Made by a program: the position numbers and the translations under genes
Assembly (NCBI GenBank): GCA_041941305.1
Contig: JBGTQJ010000058.1
Span: forward strand, 1-62,744
DNA from: JANSWP01 sp041941305
Lineage (GTDB): Bacteria; Bacteroidota; Bacteroidia; Chitinophagales; Saprospiraceae
Reading direction: 5' to 3'
DNA: 62,744 bases
Part shown: positions 25,102 to 33,811 of the stretch, piece by piece
How positions within the stretch are numbered: the first letter of the stretch is position 1
How the letters are laid out: each line of letters begins with the position of its first letter
The notes under the pieces: model-generated
Database searches by the model: none
Told to the model about the DNA's origin: nothing
What the model saw: the letters and a program-made list of their open reading frames with translations, nothing else

Positions 25102-26514
25102 TTAATATTCAATGGAGGCGCCCTGTTCAATCCAGCATCGAATCAATTCTCGTTCTTCCGGAGTCATACCAGTTTTGTTGTTTTGGGGCATTGTCTTGGT
25201 AATCACTACCCTCTGCATAATTTTGTCTGTCAATTTTGCGATGTCTTCAGGGGTGTCATAGACTACGCCATTTGGAGGGGCAGTCCATACTTCATCCGTT
25301 GGCTGAGTAGAATGGCAGGATATACACCTGGCATTAAAAATTGGATAGATTTGGGTGAAACTTATTTTAGTGTCGCATTTTCCACCTGTAGGTTGAGGTG
25401 CTGTGATAAAAACAACAGCTAATAATATTAAAACCGAAATGGGCATTACCCAAACAGATTGCTGACCTTTTTCGCGAAGATTTAGATAGTGTTTGATTCC
25501 AGCGCTTCCCAATGAAATAGCTGCCAAGACTGCCCAGGGGTATTCATGTCCAAAAGTGCTGGGAAAGTGATTGCTAATCATTACAAAAAGCACTGGCAGT
25601 GTAAAATAATTATTGTGTAGCGAACGCAAGCCGGCATGCTTGCCTAAATTGGGGTCTAATGGTTTGCCCTCTTTAGCAGCTTTTACCATGGCTTTTTGAG
25701 CAGGTATGATGATGAAAAACACGTTGCCTGCCATCAGCGTTCCCAGCATTGCTCCAAAGTGGATATAAGCGGCTCTGGCACTAAAAACCTGGCAGTAGAA
25801 ATAGGCAAAGCCAGTAGCTATCAAAAAACCCACTACTGCAAACCAAACCTGCTTTTTGATCAATGGCGTTTTGCACAAAAGATCGTAAATAACCCAGCCA
25901 AAAATTAATGAACCAATGCCAATTCCGATGCCAGTCAAAGAAGGGATATCCAATACATTGGGGTCAATCAAAAATGCTTTGGCATCAAAGTAATAAACGA
26001 CAAAAAGTAGACTGAAGCCAGACAACCAGGTGAAATAGGCTTCGTATTTAAACCAATGTAATTCTTCCGGAATTTTCTTTGGTGCGAGCTTGTATTTTTC
26101 CAGGTAATAAAATCCTCCTCCATGCACTGCCCAGAGATTGCCTGCCAATTCATCTCTCAGATTTTTGGTTCTGTTTAAGGCGTTTTCCAGAAAGACAAAG
26201 TAAAAAGAAGCCCCTATCCATGCAATGCCAAAGGTGATGTGCATCCATCGAACAATGATGTTCAGCCATTCTTTAAAATGACCTGCCCATGGCGTATCCT
26301 CTATCATAAACCAGGTTCCCGCCAATAGCAAAATAACAACTAAAACCAATCCAGTATAGAGATAGGATTGAGCATCCCCCAAGCGTTCTTTCCAGGTGGT
26401 TTTGGGCTTTCCTTCCTTTTTGAAAATAGATTCAATATCGGCGAGCCGATAAGTCAGATTGAAAATCAAAAGCAAAAGGAGCCCAAGGGTAATGTAGAAA
26501 ATGATCCAAGCCAT
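25102..26514 (-). CDS. puuD: Urate hydroxylase PuuD (membrane protein with cytochrome c domain)
   Basis: A 470-aa inner membrane protein. About eight transmembrane helices occupy residues 1-370, with the family motif WMHITFGIAWIGASFYFVFLEN-like (spanning about 92-114) and an N-terminal W/H-containing helix set. The C-terminal about 80 residues form a periplasmic cytochrome c domain with the haem motif CISCH and a later Met (KTMPQ) as likely axial ligand. PuuD oxidises urate to 5-hydroxyisourate, passing electrons to the cytochrome. The start used is ATG at 26514; an upstream TTG would add 14 residues. No other purine-catabolism gene lies in the window, so its pathway partners must be elsewhere. 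Confidence 0.92.
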   Translation of the reverse strand: MAWIIFYITLGLLLLLIFNLTYRLADIESIFKKEGKPKTTWKERLGDAQSYLYTGLVLVVILLLAGTWFMIEDTPWAGHFKEWLNIIVRWMHITFGIAWIGASFYFVFLENALNRTKNLRDELAGNLWAVHGGGFYYLEKYKLAPKKIPEELHWFKYEAYFTWLSGFSLLFVVYYFDAKAFLIDPNVLDIPSLTGIGIGIGSLIFGWVIYDLLCKTPLIKKQVWFAVVGFLIATGFAYFYCQVFSARAAYIHFGAMLGTLMAGNVFFIIIPAQKAMVKAAKEGKPLDPNLGKHAGLRSLHNNYFTLPVLFVMISNHFPSTFGHEYPWAVLAAISLGSAGIKHYLNLREKGQQSVWVMPISVLILLAVVFITAPQPTGGKCDTKISFTQIYPIFNARCISCHSTQPTDEVWTAPPNGVVYDTPEDIAKLTDKIMQRVVITKTMPQNNKTGMTPEERELIRCWIEQGASIEY

Positions 26515-26617
26515 GCGAGTATAGAATACATGGGTAAGGTAGGGAAATTTTACCAACCATTTTTTTGTAGGAACTGTCTATTTAGAAAAAGCACTTTAAA
26601 CCTACTCTTCAGCCTAT

Positions 26618-28123
26618 TTAATCTTTGGAAAAAGTGATTGCATAACTAACCTCCTGGGCAATTGGACTAATCCATTTAGGTCCTTCGTTCAATAACCGAA
26701 TCGCTTCTTCATCGCAGCCAAATCCAAGGGGTTTTTGAATCTGAAAATTTGACAACAATCCATTCGGTAAGACGGTAAATTTTAACAGGACTTCACCAGA
26801 TATTCCATTGGCAACTGCATCATCCGGAAATTGAAGATTGTTTATTAGGTATTCTTTATAGTCTTCAAAGCCACCTTCGGGAATAGGCTTGGAGGTACTA
26901 TTTAATTTTTTTAAAGTTTCTACTTTTTGTTTTGATTTACTGGCTCGCCTTTTTTCTCTTGAACTATAATCCGAAACAACCACCTCATCCAATAATATCT
27001 CAGACTCATTCAAAGAAATATTCAGATCATTCTGGCTGTAAATTTCTACTTTTTGAGGTGCAAATCCAGTATAGGTGACTTCCAGTTTCTGATCGGCTTC
27101 AGAACCAAGCAATGTAAATCGTCCATCAATATCTGTCATGGTTCCATTTTGGGATTCAGCAAAAAGCACATTCGCCCCAATAAGTGGTTCCCCGAATTGG
27201 TCAGTCACCAAACCAGAAATCTGTCTGGGTTTTGGTGGTAATGGTACAAAACCAATTTTATCTAATCCTTCCTGAGACCTGGCTGTTTCCATTTTGCCTT
27301 CCACATTTCCTGAAATAATTCCCGGGTCAGCATCCTCCTCCTGAATATCCATGATTTCGAGTCCTGTTTCTTCTGCCTCTGCTTGTGCTAAAGCTTCCTT
27401 TCTTAGGTTTTCGAAGCTTTTTTTCGCAGGTTCAGCGGGAGAAGGTGTCGACTTCGTTTCAGCTAAAGCAGCATTCCCTTTTTCAACATTTTGGTCTTTT
27501 GTCGGAAGTGTTTCTATGATCTCATCTTTGGCTAAAGGTTGTTCAAAATCATTTCCAGGGGAGGGACTTATGGAAGGAGGTGTAACTTTTTGGGCTTCTT
27601 TTTTCTTTACACTTGCCCTGAAATCCATAGATGGTGCATCATTGGGACTTGCATTGGTAGCTGTTATTCCATCAATCACTTTATCATTGTAATCAGTACT
27701 TTCTACCACTTCCGTATTTACCTTTTCCTCCATAGTTGCCGTTGGCATGGATTCGAGGCGTTCACTTTTTGCCGGGCTTGGCTCTTGATTCATCGCCAGG
27801 TCAACAGACTTATTCGCCACTGGTGAAAACAAATTCCAAATCCCCGCAGTTGCCAAAACCAAAACAGAAGCTGCAATTCCAACTCTCCAAATGGGGATGA
27901 TTCTGCGCTCCTTTCGCTGGTATTTAGCCCGAAGTTTTCCTTTGATTCTTGCAACATCCTCCAGATGTGCTGCTTCAGGAAATTCGCGATAGCCATCAAA
28001 AGCATCCGCCAGGAAAGGATCGTCGGCAGCAAGGACTTCCAACTGGGTCTCTTCACGGCGATTGGCCGCCCCGCTAAGCCAGCGGAGTAATAACTTCAAC
28101 CAATTTTTACTTTCAAATGCCAT
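26618..28123 (-). CDS. Membrane protein with CarboxypepD_reg-like and TonB C-terminal domains, ECF partner
   Basis: A 501-aa inner membrane protein. Residues 1-75 are cytoplasmic (LLRWLSGAANRREETQLEV, a layout common in ECF-associated regulators), one TM helix spans about 76-99, a long Pro/Ser/Glu-rich periplasmic linker follows, then a CarboxypepD_reg-like domain (about 300-385: ISGLVTDQFGEPLIGANVLF, GTMTDIDGRFTLLG, ILLDEVVVSDYSSREK) and a TonB C-terminal domain (about 417-501: FPDDAVANGISGEVLLKFTV, EEAIRLL). It lies directly behind an ECF sigma gene. A role as sigma regulator that contacts outer-membrane receptors is plausible but unproven. The start at 28123 is chosen because the upstream 48 codons are simple repeat DNA. 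Confidence 0.88.
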   Translation of the reverse strand: MAFESKNWLKLLLRWLSGAANRREETQLEVLAADDPFLADAFDGYREFPEAAHLEDVARIKGKLRAKYQRKERRIIPIWRVGIAASVLVLATAGIWNLFSPVANKSVDLAMNQEPSPAKSERLESMPTATMEEKVNTEVVESTDYNDKVIDGITATNASPNDAPSMDFRASVKKKEAQKVTPPSISPSPGNDFEQPLAKDEIIETLPTKDQNVEKGNAALAETKSTPSPAEPAKKSFENLRKEALAQAEAEETGLEIMDIQEEDADPGIISGNVEGKMETARSQEGLDKIGFVPLPPKPRQISGLVTDQFGEPLIGANVLFAESQNGTMTDIDGRFTLLGSEADQKLEVTYTGFAPQKVEIYSQNDLNISLNESEILLDEVVVSDYSSREKRRASKSKQKVETLKKLNSTSKPIPEGGFEDYKEYLINNLQFPDDAVANGISGEVLLKFTVLPNGLLSNFQIQKPLGFGCDEEAIRLLNEGPKWISPIAQEVSYAITFSKD

Positions 28124-28133
28124 TTTCCTAGGT

Positions 28134-28262
28134 TCTTGTTTGCTTGTTGCTGGTTTTCTTGTTTCTTGTTTCTTGTCGCTGGGTTCTGGTCGCTGGGTTC
28201 TGGTCACTGGTATTCTGGTTATTTTGTTTCTTGTTTCTTGCCTATTGCTTGCTCTGTTTCTT
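28134..28262. repeat. TTTCTTG / GGGTTCTGGTC simple-repeat tract
   Basis: Runs of CTTGTTTCTTG and TCGCTGGGTTCTGG units fill the gap between the ECF gene end and its partner, and reach into the last codons of the ECF gene (GKKQSKQ). They create a spurious N-terminal extension of the partner ORF. Confidence 0.75.
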
Positions 28263-28832
28263 GCCACTAATCACTTGCTTTTCCAGGCAGTTCTTCAAAT
28301 TTCGTCTTCCATTTTGAATGAAAGAACGGACTTTGCCCAATTCTTCGCCGGTAATTTCTGAAATTTCCTTATAGGATTTGTTTTCATAATAAAACCAGTT
28401 GATACATACCTTTTGTTTGTCAGGCAGTTGCTCGATACAGTTTTTGAGCGCCTTTGCTTCTCCGTTCTCCGATTCTCCAAATGTAGGATGCACAACTTCG
28501 CTTGAATACATAAGCTGAGGATCGTAGGATACCATAATTTCCTTTTTCCGCAGTTGCATCAAGCAATAGTTTTTAGAAAGGACATGCAACCAGCCTCTAA
28601 ATTGCCTGATTTCATGGGATTTGGCTTTTTTTACCAATTCTTCAAAGATACCCATCACGGCATCCTCTGCTTTTGATTGATTTTTTAAATATTTCAAACA
28701 TACACCATATACCAATTCTACATATCGCTCAAACAAAGTGCCCAGAATCTCAAGATCACCGGAAGCCTGGTAGCTCGCTACCAATTCCAAATCGCTCTGA
28801 TGCTGAGGTTTTTGTTTAATGCTTCGAAACAA
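28242..28832 (-). CDS. ECF-type sigma-70 factor
   Basis: A 196-aa extracytoplasmic-function sigma factor. Region 2 is at about 20-90 (LFERYVELVYGVCLKYLK, AEDAVMGIFEELV, FRGWLHVLSKNYCLMQLRKK) and region 4 at about 128-185 (IEQLPDKQKVCINWFYYENK, SYKEISEITGEELGKVRSFI). Region 3 and region 1 are absent as expected. No ATG is available upstream of region 2: the best starts are TTG at 28832 or an ATT six codons further up, so initiation is non-canonical. It is the first gene of a two-gene unit with a membrane TonB-domain protein. Confidence 0.9.
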   Translation of the reverse strand: MFRSIKQKPQHQSDLELVASYQASGDLEILGTLFERYVELVYGVCLKYLKNQSKAEDAVMGIFEELVKKAKSHEIRQFRGWLHVLSKNYCLMQLRKKEIMVSYDPQLMYSSEVVHPTFGESENGEAKALKNCIEQLPDKQKVCINWFYYENKSYKEISEITGEELGKVRSFIQNGRRNLKNCLEKQVISGKKQSKQ

Positions 28833-28936
28833 AGGATTTTTGATATTAATGTGTTGATGGTTGGTATTTTATGCCAATTCCTCTATAGGTAAATATACCA
28901 ATACAATCTCCTGACAAAGTACGCTATTTTTTAGGA

Positions 28937-29743
28937 CTAATTTAAAGGAGGCTTTGTTTTGGGAAATTGGTTGTTCAGGAGATGAGATATCGATATTTGA
29001 ATAAATTGATTTTTAAATGGTTCTGCGCATACCAACTCGTGATTTGTAGTATTGATAACTCCCCCTTTTCTACAGAAAACTTCATTCGTACCAAAATGAA
29101 TACTGGCGTTTATTGCCACCTTTGGGGTTAAATAAATCCCTATTCCAATTGAATAGGCTAAATCAAACTTATTTATTTTGGAAATGTAAGTGTGATTATC
29201 AAATTGAATTAAAAAATCTCCCAGGCTACCAATAAAGTTGAATGTGAAAAAAGTATCAGAATGTGTTCTTTGCGCAATTCCATTCAAAAAGATATTTGGA
29301 GCAATTCCCAGGCTAATGTAGGGTCTGGTATTAAAGAATTTAAATCGAAACTCGCCGGTGACCGGAAAGGAGAGGTATTCCAGGAAGTAGTTTTCACTAA
29401 CCAGGTGTTCATCCGGATTGATATCTATAGTAGAAAGGTCTGGATAAAAGAATTCCTCGTATTTGCCTCCTGTTTGAAGCATATGACATCCTAGTTTTAA
29501 ACTTAAATTATTCGAATTTAATTCGGAAAAGAATCCCACCATATATCGGCTGACAGGTTGAATATTTGATTTTTTAGTGAAGCCTGCAAAGGTGTCATAG
29601 GAAGCATTGTTTAAATTGTTGGAGAAAGCGGAAATGGTCAAACCCGTAGTAATGCCAAAATTCCAATCTAATTGAGCTGGAAGGGATGTTTTCCATAAAA
29701 GAAAACACATAGAAATCAATTGAGTATTTGAGAGCGCATTCAT
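28937..29743 (-). CDS. Outer membrane beta-barrel protein, PorT-like
   Basis: A 268-aa protein with a signal peptide (about 1-24, ending LPAQ) and alternating hydrophobic strands with aromatic ends (WNFGITTGLTISAFS, MVGFFSELNSNNLSLKLGCH, EFRFKFFNTRPYISLGIAPN, DLAYSIGIGIYLTPKVAINA), the pattern of the small outer membrane beta-barrel family (PorT/OMP_b-brl_2). The ATG at 29743 is preferred over a TTG ten codons upstream. Function unknown; not part of the ECF unit (105 bp apart, though same strand). Confidence 0.82.
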   Translation of the reverse strand: MNALSNTQLISMCFLLWKTSLPAQLDWNFGITTGLTISAFSNNLNNASYDTFAGFTKKSNIQPVSRYMVGFFSELNSNNLSLKLGCHMLQTGGKYEEFFYPDLSTIDINPDEHLVSENYFLEYLSFPVTGEFRFKFFNTRPYISLGIAPNIFLNGIAQRTHSDTFFTFNFIGSLGDFLIQFDNHTYISKINKFDLAYSIGIGIYLTPKVAINASIHFGTNEVFCRKGGVINTTNHELVCAEPFKNQFIQISISHLLNNQFPKTKPPLN

Positions 29744-29866
29744 AAACGTGTTTTTTTTGTGAATATATATCAAACGTTAGGTATCGTTTTTGTGCTTCTA
29801 CCATATAGCTGTTTGTAAAGGATTTGTCAATCATCCAACAAAATCAGAAAAACATATACTCAAAAA

Positions 29867-31750
29867 ATGGCAAAGCGAAACCTGAAAAAAAGAAGTAAGC
29901 AAAAAAAATACAGGTCAAAATCTAATATTCCTTTTTGGAAACAAAGGGCATTTCTCTTTCCTTTAGTTGCCGTTCTTGCCATCACTGCCGCTATTTTTTT
30001 ACCTTCCTTAAGTCATGGTTTTGTGAATTGGGATGATGAATTGAATATTCACAACAATCTGTTTGTACAGGAATTAACCTGGAGCAATATTCAATCAATC
30101 TTCAGTCGGGAAGGAACCATAATTGGCAATTACAACCCGATGCCTTTACTCACCTTTGCCCTAGAGTATCATTTTGTGAAACTGGATCCTTTCGTTTATC
30201 ATCTCAATAATCTTTTGCTGCATTTGATTTGTGTCTTTTTTGTCTATCGCATCAGCTTACAATTGGGCTTGGGCTATATGGGGGCAGCTTTGGTTGCATT
30301 GTTGTTTGGTATACACCCCATGCGGGTAGAATCTGTGGTTTGGGTGACGGAACGAAAGGACGTTTTGTTTGGAGCCTTCTATCTGGCTGGGATGTTTACG
30401 TACATCAAATACCTAAAAACTCCGAAGCAGCGTCTGTATTTGATAACCATGTTGCTCTTCATATTTTCCTTGCTTTCAAAAATTCAGGCAGTGGCTTTTC
30501 CACTTACAATGGTTCTTCTGGACTATTTCTATAAAAAGCCGCAGCGGTGGAAACTAGTCCCGTTCTTTGTTTTATCAGCCATCACTGGAATAATGGGGAT
30601 CATCTTTCTTGGTGAAGATGGCTCTCTTGAAAATGAAGCCAATTATACCATTTTTCAACGGTTACTTATCGGTGATTATTCTTACCTGACCTATTTGTAC
30701 AAATTGATTTTCCCTTATCCCATGTCTCCATTGTATCCTTACCCAAAAGTTTTGACCTGGGGATTTTACGCTGCTCCAATTGGAACCTTAGGTATTGCCG
30801 CTTTGCTGTATTGGGCTTATCAAAAGGGATACAGGATATTGTTATTTGCTTTCGCTTTTTTTACTTTCAATGTCATGTTTGTATTGCAGATTCTGGGCGC
30901 CGGGCAGGGTTTTTTGGCAGATCGCTTTACCTATATCCCCTATTTTGGATTCTTCTTTTTGGCTGGTTGGGGACTTGAAAGGTTGTTAAAACTAATGCCA
31001 AAACAAAAGGCAATTATCAGCGCAGCATTTTCCGCTTTTCTGGTGTTGTTTGTAATGATGACTTTCCAACAAGCCAAAATCTGGGAAAACAGCCAAACGC
31101 TTTGGTCGCATTGTCTGAAATTTTACCAAAATATCAATACTCCTTTTATCAATATTGGGCATTATTACAGAGATAAGGGTGACTTTGAAAAAGCTCATGC
31201 AAATTATTCCAAAGCGCTTGAATTGAAAGTTCGACCTGAAACCTATAATAGTCGTGGTAAATTGCAATTTGAACAAGGAAAAGGAGAAGCTGCCCTTGCA
31301 GATTTTAATGCAGCCATACAAATGGGAGGAAGGCCCGAAACTATTGGGGAAATCTACATCAACCGTGGTGCTGTTTTTGGCTCAAAAGGAGACTACGACC
31401 GGGCACTTGATGATTTTTCCAAAGGTATCGAATTGCATCCCACTCAAAAAAATGGCTATGCCAATCGCTCAATGATTTACTTTTTGCGTCAGCAATACGA
31501 TTTGGCTTTACAAGATTACAATAGTTACATCGCTTTAAACCCAATGAATGCCAAAGTTTGGTATGAGCGTGGATTGACACACCATCGTTTAAACAATACT
31601 GCAGGAGCTCTGTCCGATCTCAATCGAGCAATTCAGTTGAATCCCAATAATGGAACATTTTACAGGAAACGCGGAGACCTACATGCCGCGTTGGGCAATG
31701 CATCGCAAGCGACTCAAGATCATCAACGCGCTCAGCAATTAGGGAAATAA
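29867..31750 (+). CDS. TMTC-like membrane glycosyltransferase with C-terminal TPRs
   Basis: A 627-aa membrane protein. A very basic N-terminus is followed by roughly ten transmembrane helices (about 30-395). The first loop holds GFVNWDDELNIHNN, the acidic pair typical of GT-C glycosyltransferases, and a second loop has HPMRVESVVWVTERKDV, the TMTC/DUF1736 signature. Residues about 420-627 form about six TPR units (YRDKGDFEKAHANYSKALEL, GAVFGSKGDYDRALDDFSKGI, VWYERGLTHHRLNNTAGALS). Relatives in animals are O-mannosyltransferases; bacterial homologues are presumed to glycosylate exported proteins or lipids using a polyprenyl-phosphate sugar. Single gene. Confidence 0.88.
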   Translation: MAKRNLKKRSKQKKYRSKSNIPFWKQRAFLFPLVAVLAITAAIFLPSLSHGFVNWDDELNIHNNLFVQELTWSNIQSIFSREGTIIGNYNPMPLLTFALEYHFVKLDPFVYHLNNLLLHLICVFFVYRISLQLGLGYMGAALVALLFGIHPMRVESVVWVTERKDVLFGAFYLAGMFTYIKYLKTPKQRLYLITMLLFIFSLLSKIQAVAFPLTMVLLDYFYKKPQRWKLVPFFVLSAITGIMGIIFLGEDGSLENEANYTIFQRLLIGDYSYLTYLYKLIFPYPMSPLYPYPKVLTWGFYAAPIGTLGIAALLYWAYQKGYRILLFAFAFFTFNVMFVLQILGAGQGFLADRFTYIPYFGFFFLAGWGLERLLKLMPKQKAIISAAFSAFLVLFVMMTFQQAKIWENSQTLWSHCLKFYQNINTPFINIGHYYRDKGDFEKAHANYSKALELKVRPETYNSRGKLQFEQGKGEAALADFNAAIQMGGRPETIGEIYINRGAVFGSKGDYDRALDDFSKGIELHPTQKNGYANRSMIYFLRQQYDLALQDYNSYIALNPMNAKVWYERGLTHHRLNNTAGALSDLNRAIQLNPNNGTFYRKRGDLHAALGNASQATQDHQRAQQLGK

Positions 31751-31751
31751 A

Positions 31752-31889
31752 GTAACCCGGTTCTCCAGAACCGGAAAAATGCTAAAGTTCTGTTCTGTTA
31801 GAATTTACTATATACTTTTTCTTGATAAGGAGGCAACATCTGTTATTTTTGATTTCTGTTTGTTTCCCGGTTCTGGAGAGCCTGGCTAC
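31752..31889. repeat. REP-like palindrome, GGCTCTGGAGAGCC family (copy 3)
   Basis: GTAACCCGGTTCTCCAGAAC at 31752 and CCCGGTTCTGGAGAGCC at 31866 form an inverted pair with about 90 bases between, ending CTAC. It lies between the TMTC-like gene and the lipoprotein gene. Confidence 0.8.
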
Positions 31890-31951
31890 TTTGTTTTGGA
31901 ATTCTTTCACATTTTATGGATACCCACCTATTTTTGCAAAAACTTCGTACA

Positions 31952-32404
31952 ATGCACAAACTCTTCCCAATTCTTTTGGCACTGTTGATTTATTCATGTG
32001 GGGGTGACAATGCCCAAGAACAAAGTCATTCCGGTTCTGAGCCTGAAGTTGACCTTTCCGAATTTTATACTTTCTACCAACAATTCCATTCAGACAGTAT
32101 TTTTCAAATCAATCACATTACCTGGCCACTTGAAGGTTTCCCCAATCATGCAGGTATGGACAGTACTTTTAATCGAGATCAGAAATACTATTGGCAAAAA
32201 GAAGATTGGGTAATGCATAGACCGATTGATTATGAGATGAGTGAGTTTAAACGAAAATTTACACCCTATACTGAAGATCTGATTTATGAAGAAATTATAC
32301 ATAAATCTGGTCACTACGGAATGGCAAGGCGGTGGGCAAAACTTTCTGACGGCTGGCATTTGATTTATTATGTCGGAATGAATCGAATGGGTAAGGAGCG
32401 TTAA
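31952..32404 (+). CDS. Lipoprotein, DUF4348-like
   Basis: A 150-aa lipoprotein: lipobox LLIYSC at about residue 16, acidic linker, then FYTFYQQFHSDSIFQINHI and WPLEG, which resembles the opening of DUF4348 proteins (a 'FxxF..DsxFQ' followed by 'PL' pattern). The remainder has several Trp/Tyr residues and ends basic. DUF4348 has no known biochemical role. The ATG at 31952 is favoured over one 36 bp upstream because of lipobox position. Confidence 0.78.
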   Translation: MHKLFPILLALLIYSCGGDNAQEQSHSGSEPEVDLSEFYTFYQQFHSDSIFQINHITWPLEGFPNHAGMDSTFNRDQKYYWQKEDWVMHRPIDYEMSEFKRKFTPYTEDLIYEEIIHKSGHYGMARRWAKLSDGWHLIYYVGMNRMGKER

Positions 32405-32410
32405 ATGAAA

Positions 32411-32450
32411 GTTTAAATTAAAATGAAAATGAAAATGAAAATGAAAATGG
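32411..32450. repeat. Hexanucleotide tract (AAAATG)n
   Basis: Five consecutive AAAATG units plus a degenerate lead, seven bases after the lipoprotein stop. Same unit as 1844-1888. Confidence 0.75.
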
Positions 32451-32532
32451 TGAAGTAGTATTTGAGATTTTCATTTTTATTAATAACCGACCCTTTATTA
32501 AGCTCCAAAACTCAAACTAGAACAAATTTTCA

Positions 32533-33579
32533 ATGAGCAAAAAAATACTGTTTAATTTCATTTTGGTTTTGTTGGCGATAGTGATTTTTCTGATAGCGGG
32601 CGAAGTAGGAACCCGACTTTTGATAAGCTTTGAGAAGGAACCTGAAAAACTACCCCCATTCAATACTGCGGTGAAGGATGAAATGCTGGGTTGGAAGTGC
32701 AAAGAAAACTATGCCTGGCAAGGAGATATGAAAGATGCAGAAGGCCAGGTTTACCAAGTCAATTTGAATTTCCAGGAACAGGGATTTCGATATTTTGAAA
32801 AGAATATCAATCCTGAAAAGCCAACACTGCTTTTGGTAGGAGATTCCTTTACGCAAGCTGTAGAGGTTTCTGATGACAAGACATTTTTTCAGATTTGGAA
32901 AGACAAACTAAAAATCAATCTTTACGTCTATGGCATGGCAGGGTTTGGTACCTATCAGGAATTGATGATTTTGGAGCAATATGTTGACCAACTCGATCCG
33001 GATATGGTATTATTGCAATTTTGTTCAAATGACTTCATCGACAATTATTGGGAATTGGAAAAGGAAAGCTCTTATCAGGTTGGGTTAAGGAGACCTTATT
33101 TGAAAGAGAATCAAAACACGGTCTACAAAGTGCCCCTGACTTTTTGGAAGAAATTGTGGAATTGGTCTTGTTTCTACCGCTTCATCATTCAAAGCCTTGG
33201 AAATCCAATAGAAAGAAATAAAAAAACTGCTGAACATAAGATAGGTACTATGGGGCTGGATTATCCTGCCTTCAAAACTTCGGTGGCGATGACCAAAAAC
33301 ATTCTTAAGAAAGCCAAAGCCATTGTGGGCGAAGATCGCAGATTTTATCTGATGATTGCGGATGCCTTTAGCCCTCAAATAGATGAACTTCGCAAAATTT
33401 GTAAAGAGCTCGATATTTGGTTAATGGAATCCAATATCCATCGTTTAAATGAAGCCAAAAAAAATGGGGAGATCCTTCATTCCTGGGATAATTTTCACTG
33501 GAATGAACGTGGACATGAAATTGTGGGTAAAGCACTTAAGGAAGATATTGGAATGGCTATTGAGTATCAGGTTAAGTAG
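32533..33579 (+). CDS. SGNH/GDSL-family hydrolase, membrane-anchored
   Basis: A 348-aa protein. Residues 6-27 form an N-terminal transmembrane anchor. The SGNH blocks are present: GDSF (103-106, nucleophile Ser), GMAGFG (block II Gly), CSND (block III Asn) and DNFHWNERGHE (about 319-329, catalytic Asp and His). It should be a periplasm-facing esterase or acyl-ester hydrolase, for example an O-acetyl transferase/esterase acting on polysaccharide or lipids; the substrate cannot be read. Single gene; a heptamer tract starts 12 bp after its stop. Confidence 0.88.
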   Translation: MSKKILFNFILVLLAIVIFLIAGEVGTRLLISFEKEPEKLPPFNTAVKDEMLGWKCKENYAWQGDMKDAEGQVYQVNLNFQEQGFRYFEKNINPEKPTLLLVGDSFTQAVEVSDDKTFFQIWKDKLKINLYVYGMAGFGTYQELMILEQYVDQLDPDMVLLQFCSNDFIDNYWELEKESSYQVGLRRPYLKENQNTVYKVPLTFWKKLWNWSCFYRFIIQSLGNPIERNKKTAEHKIGTMGLDYPAFKTSVAMTKNILKKAKAIVGEDRRFYLMIADAFSPQIDELRKICKELDIWLMESNIHRLNEAKKNGEILHSWDNFHWNERGHEIVGKALKEDIGMAIEYQVK

Positions 33580-33590
33580 ATGTCTGTTAT

Positions 33591-33747
33591 CAGTTGTCGG
33601 TTGTCGGTTGTCAGTTGTCGGTTGTCGGTTGTCGGTTGTCGGTTGTCGGTTGTCGGTTGATTTTTATTATTTTTGAAAAAAAAAGATTATTTGGTATGTG
33701 TTTCATTTTCAATGAGTTATCAAAGTTGACAATTGACAACTGACAAC
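33591..33747. repeat. GGTTGTC heptamer tract with inverted partner
   Basis: Nine to ten tandem GGTTGTC units (33591-33659), then an inverted patch at 33726-33747 (TTGACAACTGACAAC). The two can fold back into a long hairpin. It lies between an SGNH hydrolase and an ECF sigma gene. Confidence 0.85.
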
Positions 33748-33811
33748 AAGCAATAGAAAAAATTAACTCAATTGTAACCTTTATAAAATCCCCTTCGTCA
33801 TTTTTTCGATT

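Noticed and set aside
26515..26556. Longer PuuD start (TTG)
   Set aside because: The ATG at 26514 directly precedes the first membrane helix as in family members; TTG adds 14 residues with no match.
28124..28267. 48-codon N-terminal extension of the TonB-domain membrane protein
   Set aside because: Encoded by simple repeats (TTTCTTG, GGGTTCTGG units) and overlapping the upstream sigma gene; the ATG at 28123 gives a normal protein.
33591..33659. CRISPR array
   Set aside because: Units are 7 bases with no spacers, and no cas genes are nearby.
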